A stretch of 64,000 nucleotides of DNA from Mariannaea sp. PMI_226 (taxonomy: Eukaryota > Ascomycota > Sordariomycetes > Hypocreales > Nectriaceae), in contig JANFOG010000005.1 in the NCBI GenBank assembly GCA_024336345.1, forward strand, positions 1,054,001 to 1,118,000, in the 5' to 3' direction. A program made the translations under genes and the position numbers. Below are positions 43,701 through 55,959 of the stretch, piece by piece (position 1 is the first letter of the stretch; the number at the start of each line of letters is the position of its first letter). The notes beneath the pieces were generated by a model. The model was not told the origin of the DNA. It worked only from the letters and a program-made list of their open reading frames with translations, and did not search any database.

Positions 43701-45369
43701 CTATCCACTCGAAAGCTTTCTTGTTCCGAGTACAACGAAAATATAGCGACACTGTCGCACGGGGACGCTCTCGCAGCAAAGCTGAGTTGAGTTCTGATCC
43801 AACAACGCAGCTAATGAGACCTAGGTCAAATAGAAGGTAGTTTGGAGATGATTCAACCGTCGCTATGCGTAGAGCTGCAAATTCGAAGAAACCGTGGTCC
43901 GGGTGGAAGAGTAACGAGGACGAAGGGAATGCTGAGTGTTATAGAGATGATGAGGAGCGAGGAAGCAAGCCTAGTCGCCTGATCGCTTCTTATAGTCATC
44001 CTAAGGCAGCTTATGAACCCTTTGTAGGTGATTCACTGCTTGGATGCTAGTGGATCATTTCAGGAAGCTCCGCAATAGCTTTTGAATAAAGACAATAAGG
44101 GTTCAACGAGAGTGCTATTGTCACTTGACACAATGGTAGTCCGATGACAATACAGCCTTAAAACCATACACGCAACCATATGCATCGGCTGGAGGCTTGA
44201 TTGAGGAGATATGCCATATAGCAAGTCGCAACCGATCTTTCCGAGACGATGCTCAGACAAGCGCAAGTTGCAGCTAACGGCATAATCACAACGCGTCTTG
44301 AACGCCCAAGTGACTTTGTCATTGGAAAATAAAAGAGATTACAGTGCACAGATAAATCGAAACTTACGCATTTGTTGCGCGGCGGCTCGTCGGATCTTGG
44401 CGAACAGCCTCCTCTTTCTCATCATCGCTATTTCGTCGCGTAATAGGAACTGATCGGGATGGCATCTGGTCCTCGAAACCGTAACGAGGTTGCATCAGGC
44501 CGGACTGTGGAGAAGCAATCACCGATCCAGATCGGCCAGAGCGGTTGAAGAAGCCAGGGGGAGAAGTTAAACTTGACATCGAGTAGCGGCTCGGTCGAGA
44601 GAACATAGAGGGGAAACCAGAGTTGTCGCGATACTCTGGGGGTGTGGTAGGCTCAGATTGATGACCTCCTAGTCGGCCCATTTCCTCTTCCATCTGAGCC
44701 AGCTCCAGCGCCTCACGGCGCTGCTGTTGATCAAGCTTCTGCATCTCGAGTTCGAAGCGCCGTCGTTGCTCGCGGATTCTCTCATACTCGGCCTTCTTCT
44801 TCTCTATCTAGATTGGTTATTAGTTCCAAGTTCCAGGTTATGAGGGAAAACTAGGTATCTAGGAATGCTCGGATAGTCTAGATCGAGGCAAGGAGACGGC
44901 GAGAATGAGGACCAGGTCATCGATATCGGAGCCGGTTTGACAGGGAAGCAAGACTAGAGGAGCAGGAGCGGGTTTATGGCCGACTTACCAATTGGACTTT
45001 GTGCAAAGTCTGACGCGCGACATGTCAGCCAGTTGCATATTACGGGTCGCCTCACCAACATTTATTTGGCGACGATGGAGGGGCATTCAGGACCCCCATT
45101 TGGAGGGCACTCACGTTGTAGTCTTGGGCAGGCTCGGGCACTCGTGGAGGAGATGTCAAGGTATTCAGGGAGTTCATGGAGTTCAGGGTCGGGATGCGGC
45201 CAGACTCTGTAGTAAAGCGTCGAGGCAGGTTGGAACGATGATCGTGGGAGACCTGGGAGGCGACCTGGGCCGCAGGCATTCTCGATCCATTGCGAGGGGG
45301 TGAGACAAGCGAGTTCATTGGCGACTCGTTCCTCGGGGACGTCTGGGAGCGGAAGCGAAGGTCGTCCAT
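40744..45369 (-). CDS. Pumilio-family RNA-binding protein (Puf4/Mpt5 type)
   Basis: Six exons: 45115-45369, 44989-45009 (21 nt), 44368-44807, 43474-43648, 42195-43053 and 40744-42134; 1046 residues, all phases consistent. Introns are 105, 181, 719, 420 and 60 bp. The disordered N-terminus includes a coiled-coil stretch (KKKAEYERIREQRRRFELEM) and RRNSDDEKEEAVRQDPTS; the join RRATNA/LNRYSMPVTR matches the arrangement I recall in fungal homologues. Eight PUF repeats follow: cores HGCRYLQ, FGNYLCQ, HGTRALQ, NGNHVIQ, HGCCVLQ, FGNYVVQ, FSSNVIE and YANYVIQ. A Ser/Gly/Asn-rich tail ends it. PUF proteins bind UGUA-type sites in mRNA 3' UTRs and repress or localise them. Start is the ATG at 45369 opening MDDLRFRSQTSPRNE. 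Very unlikely to be two separate genes. Confidence 0.92.
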
Positions 45370-48300
45370 GGTGGGCTAATAGAAACAAAGTAGTACACGC
45401 CGAATTGGCAAATCGGGCTCGATCTATATTACTGAAGACATGGGAAGATAACAGACAGCATCAGCAACGAAGCGCTCGACGGGTGGGAGGAAAAGAAAGG
45501 AACGTTAGCAAGCGACGATGGGATGGATGGGTCGTTGTTGAGAGGCGGGGTGAGCAGTGGGCGCGGCCAGTTGTGGGTAAGGCCCATCGCAGGACTAAGG
45601 AAAAAGGGACGCCTGGGCGATGGACTTCCAGCGATGGACGGCAGGGTTGGCAGGCAACGAATGGACTCTCTGGCTCTGTGTGATGGGCTTGGAGCCACAC
45701 ACGGGCCACTTTCGGGGGGGTGCGAGACTCTTGTGAAAGTGTGGTGGTGGGAGTGGGAATGGACAGGGACTGGAGGGCCGAAGATGAGAAGGCTTGTCGC
45801 TGGACGAACAGGGCTTGTTTCGGTGGGCGCAAACAGACAGGATGATGAAGAGGAAGCAGAGTGTATGGTAAGTGAGGGGAGGGAATGATCGCGATGCGAC
45901 AACACAAATGAGTTTTTTCTTTTCTCTCACTCCCCTCTCTCTCCGAGTCAGTTCTTGGTTTGGTTGGTGGTTTTTTTTTTTTTTCGCGGTTCTCCTTTAC
46001 TTTCTGTCTTTCCCCCTTAGTCTTCGAGGCAACTTGCCACGCATCTCAGCGATGGCAACTAGCCAACTCAGCAACCACTGAGGCGAACCATTTGTCAGTC
46101 ATGTCTTTTGGGCTGGCCTGCCTTTCCGTGGGTGCTGTGCGGCGTTGCGCTGGGCGCGTCGACCAAAGGTAGTTAGGCCTGCCTTGCTCATCGCCTGTGA
46201 GAATGCGACGGTCTGTGTGGGTGCTTGTCCCCTGTACATACGTGGGCATCAGTCGGCCTTGGTGTCGGCATGGGCACATCCACGACAGGTGATGGACACC
46301 TCAACTGCCGCTTTCCAGACAAGTAAAGAACAGCTCGGAGAAAGAGGAGAAGGCTTCAGTTTCAATTGTCCAAATGCCTCATCTTTTGGGTCACAGCACC
46401 TTGGCTACCCTTCCATACATAACCTTCCATCTGCTTGGTGAGGTCGCAAGAAAAAAAAAAAAAGGGGGATACCCCAAACTTACCTAAGATAACCACAACA
46501 AAGGGGATGAATGTTGAACGACAGATACAAATCGTACAGCCACCGCACGCTCTCTCAGAGCTATAATCAGTCTCTCACCACGTCCTAGTTTGCTCTCTCT
46601 TACAGACAACGCAGCCTCGGGGAGTCAATGTGGTGACGACCAAGCAGGACGATGTCGAGCAAGGTGATCAGACGCAAATAGAGGGGGCTGAAAATGTATT
46701 GTGCCCGCACGACGAGGCATCAAAGGTAAGATAGGTATTCAAATAGAATAAACTTGCAGGATGAAATACGGGACTCGCGGACGTTTAGGCGTAGACGTGT
46801 AAGGGCCCGCGTGTACTGTGGATTCGGGCTGGTGAGCTACCTTGACTTGGGAGAGTCTGAAGCGGTAGGTACGTAACTTGCGTAGGGGGCAGACCAGGAC
46901 AAGGCATCGACTGGAAAACCCAGAACTAGGACAGCTACTGGACCAAAAAAAAAAACCGGGGGTTCTAGGCCAGGGCAAGTCAAGGCATAATTTAGGGAGC
47001 TGGACTCAAGTTATTTGCTAGTAATAAAAGGAAGACGGGGACTTCTCCTCATCAAACGGCTTGGGGAAGCTCAATGGATAAGAGAAACCAATCCACCACT
47101 ACCAACAGACAGCCCGTGGTTGGTGAACCATCTTCGGTTGCGAGCTACGAGACTAGCATGGTTTAGAGTCAGGTAAATTCGATCGAGTTTTGGCCCCTGC
47201 AAGTGTTCAGAGACACGCCTCAGTAGCCTATTCCTAATGCTCTCTCATGAGACCCTTTTTCGCCCATCGGCGGCTAGCTGATGTGAGTTCTTACCTAGGA
47301 CATCTTCCAAGGTCCTACTATGTAGTATTGCATTTGGGAAAGGCAAGTTTCGAACGCCACTAGATATATGCTTATCTACCTCTCCCATACCTACTAACAG
47401 GAAACCCATCGCCCCGGACCCTTCTTTTTGACTTCGCGCAAACCTCGGACAAGGCAAAAAAAAAGGCCAGTTAACTTATGTAAATAGGTCCGAACTTCGT
47501 ACGGGTGGATGTGGGTTCAGACGGAGAATGGAGTACCTACTCCGAACAAAGTAAATATATGCACCAAGGACGAAGTTCGAAGCACACCAAGGCCCGCTAG
47601 TGATCCCTATCTTATTTAGTTATTGAGACATTTCTCAGTACGCAATACGGCGTTTAGCCTCGAGTAGGTGTGTGGTTGGCCAAAGCCATTCCCAACTGTT
47701 GTCGCTCTGAATCTTTCAATCTCCCGCTCTATGTCGAAGCATTTCATATTTCAACGCTTTGCAACGAGTGAGATTGCTTGATACCTCAACTCGAGCTAAA
47801 GCCGAAAATGCTGCCAGTCTGCAGGCACCAACGCAACAGGAAAGTTCCGGGGGGTTGCCCCAATCAGGAACTACTTGCATAGGATCTCAATATTGCTGAG
47901 CTAAAACGTCACAGGCTGGGCCACAAATTTCTCTATACCTTCGACCAGTTGTGCTGAACGCAGGAGAAGAACTGCCGATTACAACCTCTTTTCTCAGCAT
48001 CGGGCGCATCAGCGACCTGTAGAAGCTGCTAGGTATTATTTTCTTCTCTCTGATCCTAGTTCAATGACAACATGTTGCTGTCTCGCAAAACTGATAATTC
48101 CTTTGCGTGATTAGATCCATGCAGTCGTACGGATACTATGCAATGCATCAATTGTATACCAGACCAATTGACACATCTGTTCAACAGAGGAGGCGGTGCT
48201 AGTCGGAAAAAAATTGGGGGAAAGTAATTTTGAATGCCTTTCATCATGCGTTGGACGTCTCATGAGCTGTTCACATTCACAGATGAATAATAGATATTTA

Positions 48301-51300
48301 TCAGTCTGGTTCGTATGTACTCCGCAGAATAGGGTATAGTACTCTCTCCTGTACCTTTCGACTCCATCTCCACCTCCATGTCCTACTGTCCCCTGATCTC
48401 CAGATCAAAGACAAGTTGCCCCAAGCGTGACCATTCACTGCGGCGCCCACGCACTGATTGGTGGCAGTGTGTTTGCCGCTCCTAGGTTACCGCTCCTCAT
48501 GTTGCTGCACGTCACAAACATATCGTTCTTAACGTGCAGAGCTAAACATTGCCGCGCGCCCAGTCCCCAGATTTAATACACTTCTCGTCCAGGAACCCCC
48601 AATACTCTCTTCAACTCTTTTATCTTTGCCATACTAGTCTCCTAGTGCGTTCGTTAGCGATAATGTGGACGTTCCTCTCTTTTCCCCCGTGCATGTGTCA
48701 AAGTCTACCCCCACTCAGTAGGAGCTTGACATCATCATCTCATACGCACATAATGTCAGCATTCCCGAAGCCACAGCTCGGCCTTCAAGGCCAGTGTCTG
48801 GGCCTTGTACAGCCGTCTCGCTGAGTAATTCATGAGTTCTTGACTCATTCCACTGGCCACCACACAACACCATGACGGGAGATGATCGATCCCACTTCCG
48901 TTCACCGCTCCAAAAAGCCACAACATTTTCGTCCACGCGAACGTTCCTCCATGGCTCGAATATTACGCACCTCTTCTGCTGGCTAAGTTGGTTCGGTTGG
49001 CGGGCGGTTGGACGGGCAAGAGATCTTGGAGGCTTGACTTTGGGCCGGCCCTAGTTGAGCAGCGCTGCTCTTAGCGCAGACAAGCAGCCCTTGATCTAGG
49101 TAGCCTCTTACATGAAGAAGATGCTACTGCAGTGCCCAGGCACAATAGCAAGGAACCAGTGGACCACCCCGGTCTTGATCCTTGGGCCTCTTCGGTTAGC
49201 GCCCTAATTGCCTCCAGGGCTACTGGACAGACCCTGTCAACGTAGGCCAAAGACGGAGTAATAATTACTACATAGTTCACATGAAGTAGGAATCTATCTC
49301 TTTGCTTGTCCGCAGCTTTGTCATCGTTCTACCCAAAATTGGACTCCCTGTTCTCTGAGCACGAGAGCGAGGAAGAGCTTGAAAAGTTTTAGGGCTTGGT
49401 ATGCGGATAACTGGTCCATCGACCCGCCGTTTCCGCTATGCATGGCACAGCATATCACTTGGTTGGATGCATCTCATATCTCGGAGCTCTGCATGCGAAG
49501 TAATTCCCGAAGCTGACATCAAAATAATCTACAATAGCTATTTGAAAGCACACAATGATCTGTACAATATGCATCTTCTTTATTATTTCTTGTTCATCAC
49601 CATCCGAATTCAGAGTACTATATCATGAAACAGTCTCGGAGTAGACTTCCTACTTATGCCCGCTCACAGACGTTCTGATTTCGCAGGCAGCTTATTTGGG
49701 GTATCGTTGGATACAGAAGTCATCTCAGTTAGGTACCATCACCAACGTCTACCATGATTGATCGGGGTCCCAAGCACGAGTTTTACTATGCGACATCTCG
49801 GCCTGAAACAGGCTTGACCAAAAGGCCTCATTGGCAACAACGTTTCCAACTACTGTGAAGTAGTTTATGATACCATACAGGTTTACATGCTAGGAAGACA
49901 TGGACCTCCACGCTTCAGCCGCCGAGCAGCACCATTAGGATCCCTCCACTCATCCTCTGGCTGGTGTCCGCTCCCTGTTTCCCCTCACTTTGAGGGTCGC
50001 AACCCCTTCACCGACTTTTTGCACCGCCGCTACTGGGAACCCACCTGGTTCGCCAGTTCTGCCGTCCCACTCCCTGAGAATCAGGAGTCAGGGTCCAATC
50101 TAGCCGCACTAGAGAGGCAGCTCGTCGTGTCTATGCTCATGTTAGTTCGTTGCCGCGTTGCAGGGCAGACTCTAGAACTGCAACAACGTGACGCGAGTCC
50201 TCCTGGGCCTCGCTACCCCCCCAGTCAAGTCTTGCCACGGGCCACAGGATGATCCCCCAGTGTGCGTCTTTGATGGACGATTTAATCATTGCCGCCACGA
50301 GGTCGATCCTCTAATGTTAGTCAAGTAATGTGAGGATCGACTTCGGAGGTTAGGAAAAGCAAATTCTTCCCTAATGCTCCTACTACGGGCATTCGTGCAA
50401 TGTGGAAGACCGGGCATAGGCATATGCGGAGGATATTTGGACATGTCCCTCGCGGGAGCGAAACTGACACTTTTGTTAGGCTTGTCCCCCTATTTCTTGG
50501 AGCGGACTGTAGCTAATCTGGCCAGCACCACTAGTGGTCCTGGATGAAGTCGGCAGCTACGCATTACCCCGCGGCATCAAAGTTAACCCGAAGCAAGGGA
50601 AATGATGCAACGCGATGAAGCGTTCATACCAGCATAATTTATACTTTGAGTTACGTGCTGTGCTGGGACCATTGAGGATATCCCTCGTCGTCGGGATTCT
50701 GAAGCCTATCCATAAGTATTGATAAGTTTGACTGTTTATCTATGCATGTATGGTCAAATTGCTGCGCTGAGACCCGGCACAGACCCCGCAATGTTGCCAT
50801 TGACCCAAGCGAATGCCTACCTCTCTACCTTCGTAGCATCCTGGTAGCATCGGGAAATACAACTGTGAGGGGGTTGCACAGCCCGATCTAGTAGCCACAC
50901 AAACATGCTCTGTCACATGTGCCAACTCAACCTGCATCAAGTTGTGCACGCTATGGGTGGCCCTGCATGATGCAAATGCGGAGTTGTCCCACCATGTACT
51001 GATGAGATTTGGTACGTCCCGTCCCTACTACCTATGACAGAAGAAAGGCATGGCCTTCTTGAACTTAGTTACTCTTGGGAGGCATCTGAAAACATTTACC
51101 TGTGCAGTTTTGATATATTGGGGTTTGGTTGGTATTTGTTTCTTATTTCGATTGCGCAGATATTTGTTTAGATATAGTGAGCTTGAATTCGTAAATTTAC
51201 ACCTCCAAGCAGAGCGTTTGAAAGGTTGAATAATAATAACAACGACAATATAAACAACACAGAACACTGGTCTCCGGTAAATGTGACAAAAGAATACTAC

Positions 51301-51612
51301 TGTTTACTGGGATATGACTCATAACGGTAGAAAGAACGAGATCTTGCATCTAACAACTCACAATATCAGTATTTTGCAAAGGGACCTACCCTAGAGTAGG
51401 ATAGGCCGTGCTGCCATATCACGTGATGTCTATCTTATCACTTTCCGTTGCTCGTCCCCCACCGCGGCGCAACCATGATGCCGGCTCCACATGCCAACGT
51501 GGGGCAGAACTTTTTACGAAGCTATCGCGAGATACCATAAAAAATAGTAGTCGATTTGCAACGACCATCCGATACTCCCGCCGTAAATGCTACTTTTTCG
51601 GTGACAAACAAG
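45370..51612. other. Gene-free stretch, Pumilio leader at left
   Basis: 6.2 kb. 45.37-46.5 kb is likely the Pumilio promoter and leader (purine-rich on +, so pyrimidine-rich on the transcribed strand in part), with poly-A/T tracts at 45.97 and 46.45 kb. From 46.6 to 51.4 kb I see only short open frames without domains (for example 49887-50252 +) and no tRNA. The last 200 bp are the RPC2 leader. Confidence 0.45.
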
Positions 51613-54600
51613 ATGCCTTTGGTAGACGATGGCTTCGAGGCCCTTCTGGAGCCCTTCTACAATGGCAAGAAGCTCACTGATCCCATTTCCACCAAGGAGG
51701 ATAAGTTTCAGCTTCTTCCTGCCTTCCTCAAGGTTAAGGGTAAGGATCTCCCAATTCCGTCGCTGAAGACTCGTACGCTAACATTTTAAAAGGCCTCGTA
51801 AAGCAGTATGGACCCTATGATCTCTCGCATGCACCCAGTGTATCGAGACCAATCGACTGACACACACACTAGGCACATTGACTCATACAATTTCTTCGTC
51901 GAACAAGAAATCAAAGACATCGTGCGCGCGAACCGAACCATCCGCAGCGATGTGGACAGCAATTTTTGGCTCGAGTACGCGGAATATTAGCTGCTTGCGA
52001 TTGAAAACACACTGACCGCGACTTAGGTTCACCGATATCCGAGTCGATCGTCCCCGGCGTCAAGATTGGCAAGATGCCAAATCACACACAGATGTTACTC
52101 CTATGGAGTGTCGTCTACGAGACATGACGTATGCGGCACCTATCCTGGTCGATATTGCATATATTCGAGATAAGCAAAGGATTGTGAGAAAAAACGTGCC
52201 GTTGGGACGGATGCCCGTCATGTTGCGCAGTTCCAGGTGCCGGCTGAGTGGCGCAACAAACACCAAGATGGAGCAAATGAATGAGTGCCCTCTGGATCCT
52301 GGTGGCTACTTCATTATCAATGGCACAGAAAAAGTCATCCTCATCCAGGAACAACTCAGCAAGAACCGTGTCATTGTGGAGGCCGACGAGAAGAACAATA
52401 TTATATCAGCTTCTGTTACGAGCTCGACCCACGAGCGAAAATCGAAAACCTATGTAACTCTCAAGAAGGATAGGATTCTACTCACCCACAATGTCCTGGT
52501 CGAGGGAATTCCAATCGTTATTATCCTCAAGGCTCTTGGTGGGCTATCGGACTACGAGATCATGCAACTCGTTGCCGGATCCGACGGAAGATATCAGGAC
52601 GAGTTTTTAATCAATTTCGACGAGGCGACCAAGGTCGGCATCCATACTCAACATCAAGCACTCGAGTACATCGGCGCCAGGGTAAAAATGGGTTCTCGAA
52701 AGGGACAGTTTGGTCCCCAAGTGCGCCGGAACCATGTTGAGGAAGGTCTTGACGCTCTTGCCAACCTTGTCATTGCTCACGTTCCCATTGAAGGCCTCGA
52801 TTTCTACCCCAAGGCAATTTATGTTGCCATGATGACTCGAAAGGTTCTTATTGCTTCTCACAACCCTAAGCTCGTTGATGATCGAGATTTCGTCGGAAAC
52901 AAGCGACTGGAGCTTGCTGGCCAGCTTCTTTCCCTACTCTTCGAGGATCTGTTCAAGAGATTCATGGGTGAGGTCAAGATGTCAATTGACAAGTTCCTTA
53001 AGAAGAATAATCGTGCAGTTCCTCTGGATGCTGTTCACATGATTAGTAACCATGCGAATACCATTGGTATAGGCATCAACCGAGCAATTCAGACTGGTAA
53101 CTGGACAGTTAAGCGATTTAACATGAACAGAGCTGGTGTCACACACGTCCTCAGTCGTCTGAGCTACATTGCGGCGCTAGGTATGATGACTCGAATCAGC
53201 AGTCAATTTGAAAAGACACGAAAGGTGTCTGGCCCTCGAGCTCTTCAACCATCACAGTGGGGAATGCTTTGTCCCTCTGATACCCCTGAAGGAGAAGCTT
53301 GTGGTTTAGTCAAGAACTTGGCTCTGATGACACACATTACCACCAACGTGGAAGAAGAACCTGTGAAAAGATGGATCTTCACGCTTGATGCTGGAGTTGA
53401 GCCCATTCGAAACTTCTCGGGTGCAGAGATGCATCGAGAAGGAAGTTATATCATCCACGTCAACGGTACACCCTTTGCCTTGACTCGCACCCCAAAGAGG
53501 TTCGCGCATAGGTTCAGAACAATGCGAAGAAGAGGTTGGATTTCTCCCTTTGTGGGAATCAATATCAATACCCACTTCAGTGCTGTTCATATCGCCACAG
53601 ACGAAGGAAGAATTTGTCGACCGTACATCATCGTCAAGAACGGGAAGCAGAAGTTGAAGCCAGAACACCTTCGGCTGCTTCAAATGGGCAAGGTTACATT
53701 TGACGACTTCCTCAATCATGGAATCGTTGAGTATCTCGATGTCAACGAGGAGAACGATGCTCTTATCACTCTTTACGAACACCAAATCACCCAAAGCACA
53801 ACTCATTTGGAAATTGAACCCTTCACACTCCTGGGAGCAGTTGCCGGACTGATCCCTTTCCCTCACCATAACCAATCCCCCAGAAACACTTACCAATGTG
53901 CCATGGGTAAACAAGCCATTGGAGCCATTGCGTACAACCAATTCAACCGAATCGATACCCTACTGTACACTCTTGTGTACCCTCAACGACCCATGGTCAT
54001 TTCAAAGACGATCCAGCTTATCGGTTATGACAAACTCCCGGCTGGTCAGAATGCTACCGTCGTCGTCATGTCATACTCTGGTTATGATATTGAAGATGCC
54101 CTTGTTCTCAACAAAGCCTCCATAGACAGAGGATTTGGACGATGTCAGGTTTTCAGGAAGTATACCACAGAATTACAGAAATACCCCAACGGACGTCGAG
54201 AACGGATTGGTGACCCACAGAACGAGGAGGGAACTGTTAAACATCGCATCAAGAAGCACGAGGCACTTGATGACGACGGACTGGCTATTGTTGGGTACAA
54301 GATCCATGCTGGCGAGGCCATGGTTAAGAAAGAAACCCCTCTCGATCTTACAACAACTGGCATCGGAATGGATCGTGGCCCTAGCGAGTACCGAGACTCG
54401 TCAATATCCTACAAGATTCCCGACCCTGCCTACATCGACAAAGTCATGATTTCTCAGACAGAGAAGGACACCACCGTCATCAAAGTCCAAACTAGACAAA
54501 CCCGTCGTCCAGAACTGGGTGATAAGTTTTCATCTCGCCACGGACAAAAAGGTGTGGTGGGCATCATCGTTGACCAGGAGGACATGCCTTTCGCTGATAC

Positions 54601-55255
54601 TGGACTGACACCCGATATTATCATGAACCCTCACGGTTTCCCCTCTCGAATGACTGTCGGCAAGCTGCTTGAGTGTTTGACAGGAAAAGCATCCATTGTT
54701 CATGGCCGTCCGGACTATGGATTTGGAGACGCTTTCCGATCTCACCCTGTTGAAGAAATGAGTCAAGTTCTACTCGACCACGGATTCTCATGGGAAGGCA
54801 AAGACTACTTCACGTCTGGTATCACCGGAGAACCTTTGGAGGCTTACATCTTTAACGGCCCTATCTACTACCAGCGTCTGAAGCACATGGTGCAGGACAA
54901 AATGCATTCTCGGTCTCGCGGTCCCCGAGCCATCTTGACAAGACAGCCCACTGAAGGTCGTTCGCGAGACGGTGGTCTGCGTCTGGGTGAAATGGAGCGT
55001 GATTGCTTGATCGCCTATGGTGCCTCGCAGCTCCTGCTGGAACGCTTGATGATCAGTTCCGATGGTACGCAGATTGACATTTGCCAGCAGTGTGGTCTGT
55101 TTGGATACAAGGGTTACTGCCACACATGCCAGAGCACCAGAGAAGTGACGAAAATGACAATGCCGTATGCAGCCAAGTTGCTTGTGCAGGAGCTTATTAG
55201 CATGAATGTGGGTGTGAGACTGCAGTTGGAAGACGAGTTCCCTCATCCGAAATAG
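51613..55255 (+). CDS. RPC2: RNA polymerase III second-largest subunit
   Basis: Exons 51613-51739, 51793-51805 (13 nt), 51873-51974 and 52027-55255 encode 1156 residues, the usual RPC2 length. Introns are 53, 67 and 52 bp, all near the 5' end. N-terminus: [20 protein letters not shown], then [20 protein letters not shown] assembled across the microexon. Pol III-type lobe sequences ([34 protein letters not shown]) separate it from RPB2 and RPA2. Fork and hybrid-binding blocks: [49 protein letters not shown]. The C-terminal zinc site is [16 protein letters not shown]. It forms one side of the active-site cleft of the enzyme that makes tRNA and 5S rRNA. Confidence 0.97.
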
Positions 55256-55391
55256 TGTTACCATGACTTTGTTAGACGCAATAAGGAGGTCGGATGCATG
55301 TAGTCACCATATAAACCCCAGAAATTGCAAAAGATTCAACCAGACTTTATCTCACAACTCCCAGAGCAAATGCAAATAGACCGGCTGGGCA

Positions 55392-55895
55392 TCATTTTCG
55401 TAGAAGCTGCGTTTGCTCTGTCCCGCCATCCCACCTATCTCCATCACTCTCATTTTCATCCTCGCTATTTTCACTTTGAGTTTCGATATCATTTTCGTTG
55501 CGATTGGTATTACTATCACCATCTTCGCGCTCGCTGTCTTCAAAAATCGGACTCGGTAGGGATAAAAATATTCTCGTCATCACTAAGGACACAGATCTTT
55601 GGCTCCCGGACATTACCTTTAGACTTCTCAACTTACTTCTGGCATAAAGCCATGGGCTATGAAGATTCGAGACAGAATATAAGCTTGAGGAATTCATGGA
55701 GCAAGAAGCGATGAAGATACTAAACCATAAGGTTCTTACAAACAACCTACTATAGGGCGTGGTGATCTCTACTCCTTCGCTACATTTCATCTTTCTTCTC
55801 TCATCATCAGCTTGCACGCAAGAAAGATACACAGTCCCAGCGTTCAGAAATTTGCGGGCGCCCTGATGGGCATGGCGGACATGGATGAAATGCAT
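55392..55895 (-). pseudogene. Decayed open frame with acidic tail, frameshifted
   Basis: The - strand frame 55895-55392 is open for 167 codons, but its protein-like part switches frame: in one frame EPKICVLSDDENIFIPTESD runs into a stop, and the Asp/Glu/Asn-rich tail (EDSEREDGDSNTNRNENDIE) continues in the next frame. The break is at an A5 homopolymer (55542-55546); one base fewer would join them. Upstream the first frame soon meets a stop. This looks like a gene remnant or an assembly indel. Family unknown. Confidence 0.35.
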
Positions 55896-55959
55896 TTACC
55901 TTCTGCTTGAAAGGACTTTGCCACCGCTCACCCAGAACATGCGAACCTATTACGCCGAT

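Noticed and set aside
43665..45369. A separate upstream gene ending at 44364
   Set aside because: Its last exon joins the Pumilio frame perfectly (RRATNA/LNRYSMP) through a 719-bp intron with a CTGAC branch.
47060..47160. tRNA-like string (CTCAATGGATAAG, then a GTTGG..ACC segment)
   Set aside because: No acceptor-stem pairing and no proper T-arm; resemblance to a D-arm only.
49887..50252. 121-codon + strand open frame
   Set aside because: Arg/Pro/Ser-rich composition typical of chance frames in GC-richer DNA; no motif.
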